DNA from: Desulfobacterales bacterium | Lineage (GTDB): Bacteria; Desulfobacterota; Desulfobacteria; Desulfobacterales; Desulfosalsimonadaceae | Length of the DNA stretch: 6,859 nucleotides | Direction: 5' to 3' | Assembly: GCA_018334855.1 (NCBI GenBank) | Contig: JAGXLE010000081.1 | Location: 1-6,859, forward strand | In this document: piece after piece, positions 6,484-6,859 of the stretch | Layout: the number at the start of each line of letters is the position of its first letter | How positions within the stretch are numbered: the first letter of the stretch is position 1 | Made by a program: the position numbers and the translations under genes | The notes under the pieces: model-generated | The model's database searches: none | What the model saw: the letters and a program-made list of their open reading frames with translations, nothing else | What the model was told of the DNA's origin: nothing

Positions 6484-6720
6484 AAGCTTGCGGCAAAAAG
6501 TTATTTGAAGTGTTCGGTCCCGGGCGGTGCCCGGGGGGAATACTTCCAAGGAAATTCTTTTTTGCGCTCTCGCGAAATTGCACTTAGCTGCCCTGACGGC
6601 GGTGCGGAAAAGCGGGTTTCCGAGCGGAAATTGAGTCTCGAAGAGGCTCCTGGAGCGAGGAAACTCCTTTTTCGCGCCGCCGATCAGCCAAGGTGCTTTC
6701 CGATTTCCTTTCTGCAAAAA
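6484..6720. other. Gene-free, hairpin-dense block; possible interspersed repeat or structured RNA
   Basis: No convincing gene is seen. Both strands have open frames (6505-6768 plus, 6445-6717 minus), but neither encodes a recognisable domain, both are rich in Arg and Pro, and neither has a good ribosome site. Instead there are several inverted repeats: CCCGGGC-GGT-GCCCGGG (6519-6535), GGAAA/TTTCC (6606-6621) and GAGTCTC/GAGGCTC (6633-6649, loop GAA). Two similar segments, GGAAATTCTTTTTTGCGC (6550-6567) and GGAAACTCCTTTTTCGCGC (6659-6677), suggest internal duplication. This density of small stems fits a REP/MITE-like repeat or a noncoding RNA better than a gene. No terminal repeats or target-site duplication were found. 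Confidence 0.4.
6519..6535. repeat. Very GC-rich 7-bp hairpin
   Basis: CCCGGGC and GCCCGGG are perfectly complementary around a GGT loop, with a possible extra U-G pair outside (6518/6536). It is stable enough to halt polymerase, but no T run follows on either strand, so it is not called a terminator. Confidence 0.6.
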
Positions 6721-6787
6721 TACCGGCCCGGCAGAATAAACAGCTTTTTACGAAACCCTCAACTTTGACAGGGCTTGCGGGGTGGAA

Positions 6788-6859
6788 ATGACGCAGAAAA
6801 CCGATAAGATAGTGTATGGAACCCGCACCGATGTGACGGAGGGCGGGTTCTTCTTTGAC
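6788..6859 (+). CDS. 5' end of an unrecognised gene, cut by the window edge
   Basis: ATG at 6788 opens 24 uninterrupted codons to the last base: MTQKTDKIVYGTRTDV followed by TEGGFFFD. A ribosome-site-like GGGGTGG lies at 6779-6785. I do not recognise the N-terminus. The balanced composition and the end of the hairpin-dense block just upstream make a real gene start plausible. TTGACA at 6765-6770 lies too close to the ATG to be its promoter. Confidence 0.5.
   Translation, partial: MTQKTDKIVYGTRTDVTEGGFFFD

Noticed and set aside
6445..6717. Minus-strand 90-residue and plus-strand 87-residue (6505-6768) frames as genes
   Set aside because: They overlap antisense to each other, show no domain, have skewed composition and lack ribosome sites. 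They are better explained by the GC-rich repeat-like block.
6765..6787. TTGACA at 6765-6770 as a promoter for the last gene
   Set aside because: A 17-base spacer would place the -10 on the ATG at 6788, and no TATAAT-like hexamer is present. It does not fit sigma54 spacing either.

Overview
This window looks like core chromosome from an anaerobic Desulfobacterota-type bacterium (Desulfobacterales-like). That is an inference from gene content: a periplasmic DUF1573 protein with an in-frame UGA at a redox position, a polA locus with a tiny MucR-N-terminus-like gene beside it, and a methionine aminopeptidase carrying an N-terminal SEC-C zinc motif. No phage, plasmid, IS or CRISPR signature was seen.

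Layout. Bases 1-51 cannot be assigned to a gene. A good sigma70-type promoter (52-80) and a short leader with a perfect 8-bp inverted repeat precede a three-gene plus-strand block: a secreted DUF1573 protein (164-895, read through an in-frame TGA at 389-391), a HAD-family phosphatase (896-1528, starting on the base after the upstream stop), and polA (1560-4241). A 58-residue gene lies on the minus strand (4252-4428), tail-to-tail with polA and with only 10 bp between stops. A 163-bp divergent promoter region separates it from a second plus-strand unit: SEC-C methionine aminopeptidase (4592-5476) and an amidohydrolase-2 family hydrolase (5473-6402) that overlap by 4 bases. The stretch 6403-6787 has no convincing gene. 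It holds an AT-rich hairpin, four tandem 7-bp repeats and a GC-rich, hairpin-dense block that resembles an interspersed repeat or structured RNA. The first 24 codons of an unrecognised gene begin at 6788 and run off the window.

Main result. The first gene would normally be annotated as two fragments or a pseudogene, because TGA interrupts it. The TGA sits exactly on the first cysteine of the family's conserved Cys-Gly-Cys-Thr signature (here Gly-TGA-Gly-Cys-Thr). The frame is open on both sides, family-like sequence continues directly downstream, and a 6-bp hairpin begins 10 nt after the TGA, about where a bacterial SECIS upper stem is expected. The best reading is an exported selenoprotein with a Sec-Gly-Cys pair. 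It is not proven: the hairpin loop lacks some features of the well-studied E. coli element, and the Sec machinery genes are not in the window.

The other genes are housekeeping: DNA repair and Okazaki-fragment processing (PolA with all three activities apparently intact), N-terminal Met removal (Map), and two metabolic hydrolases of unknown substrate.
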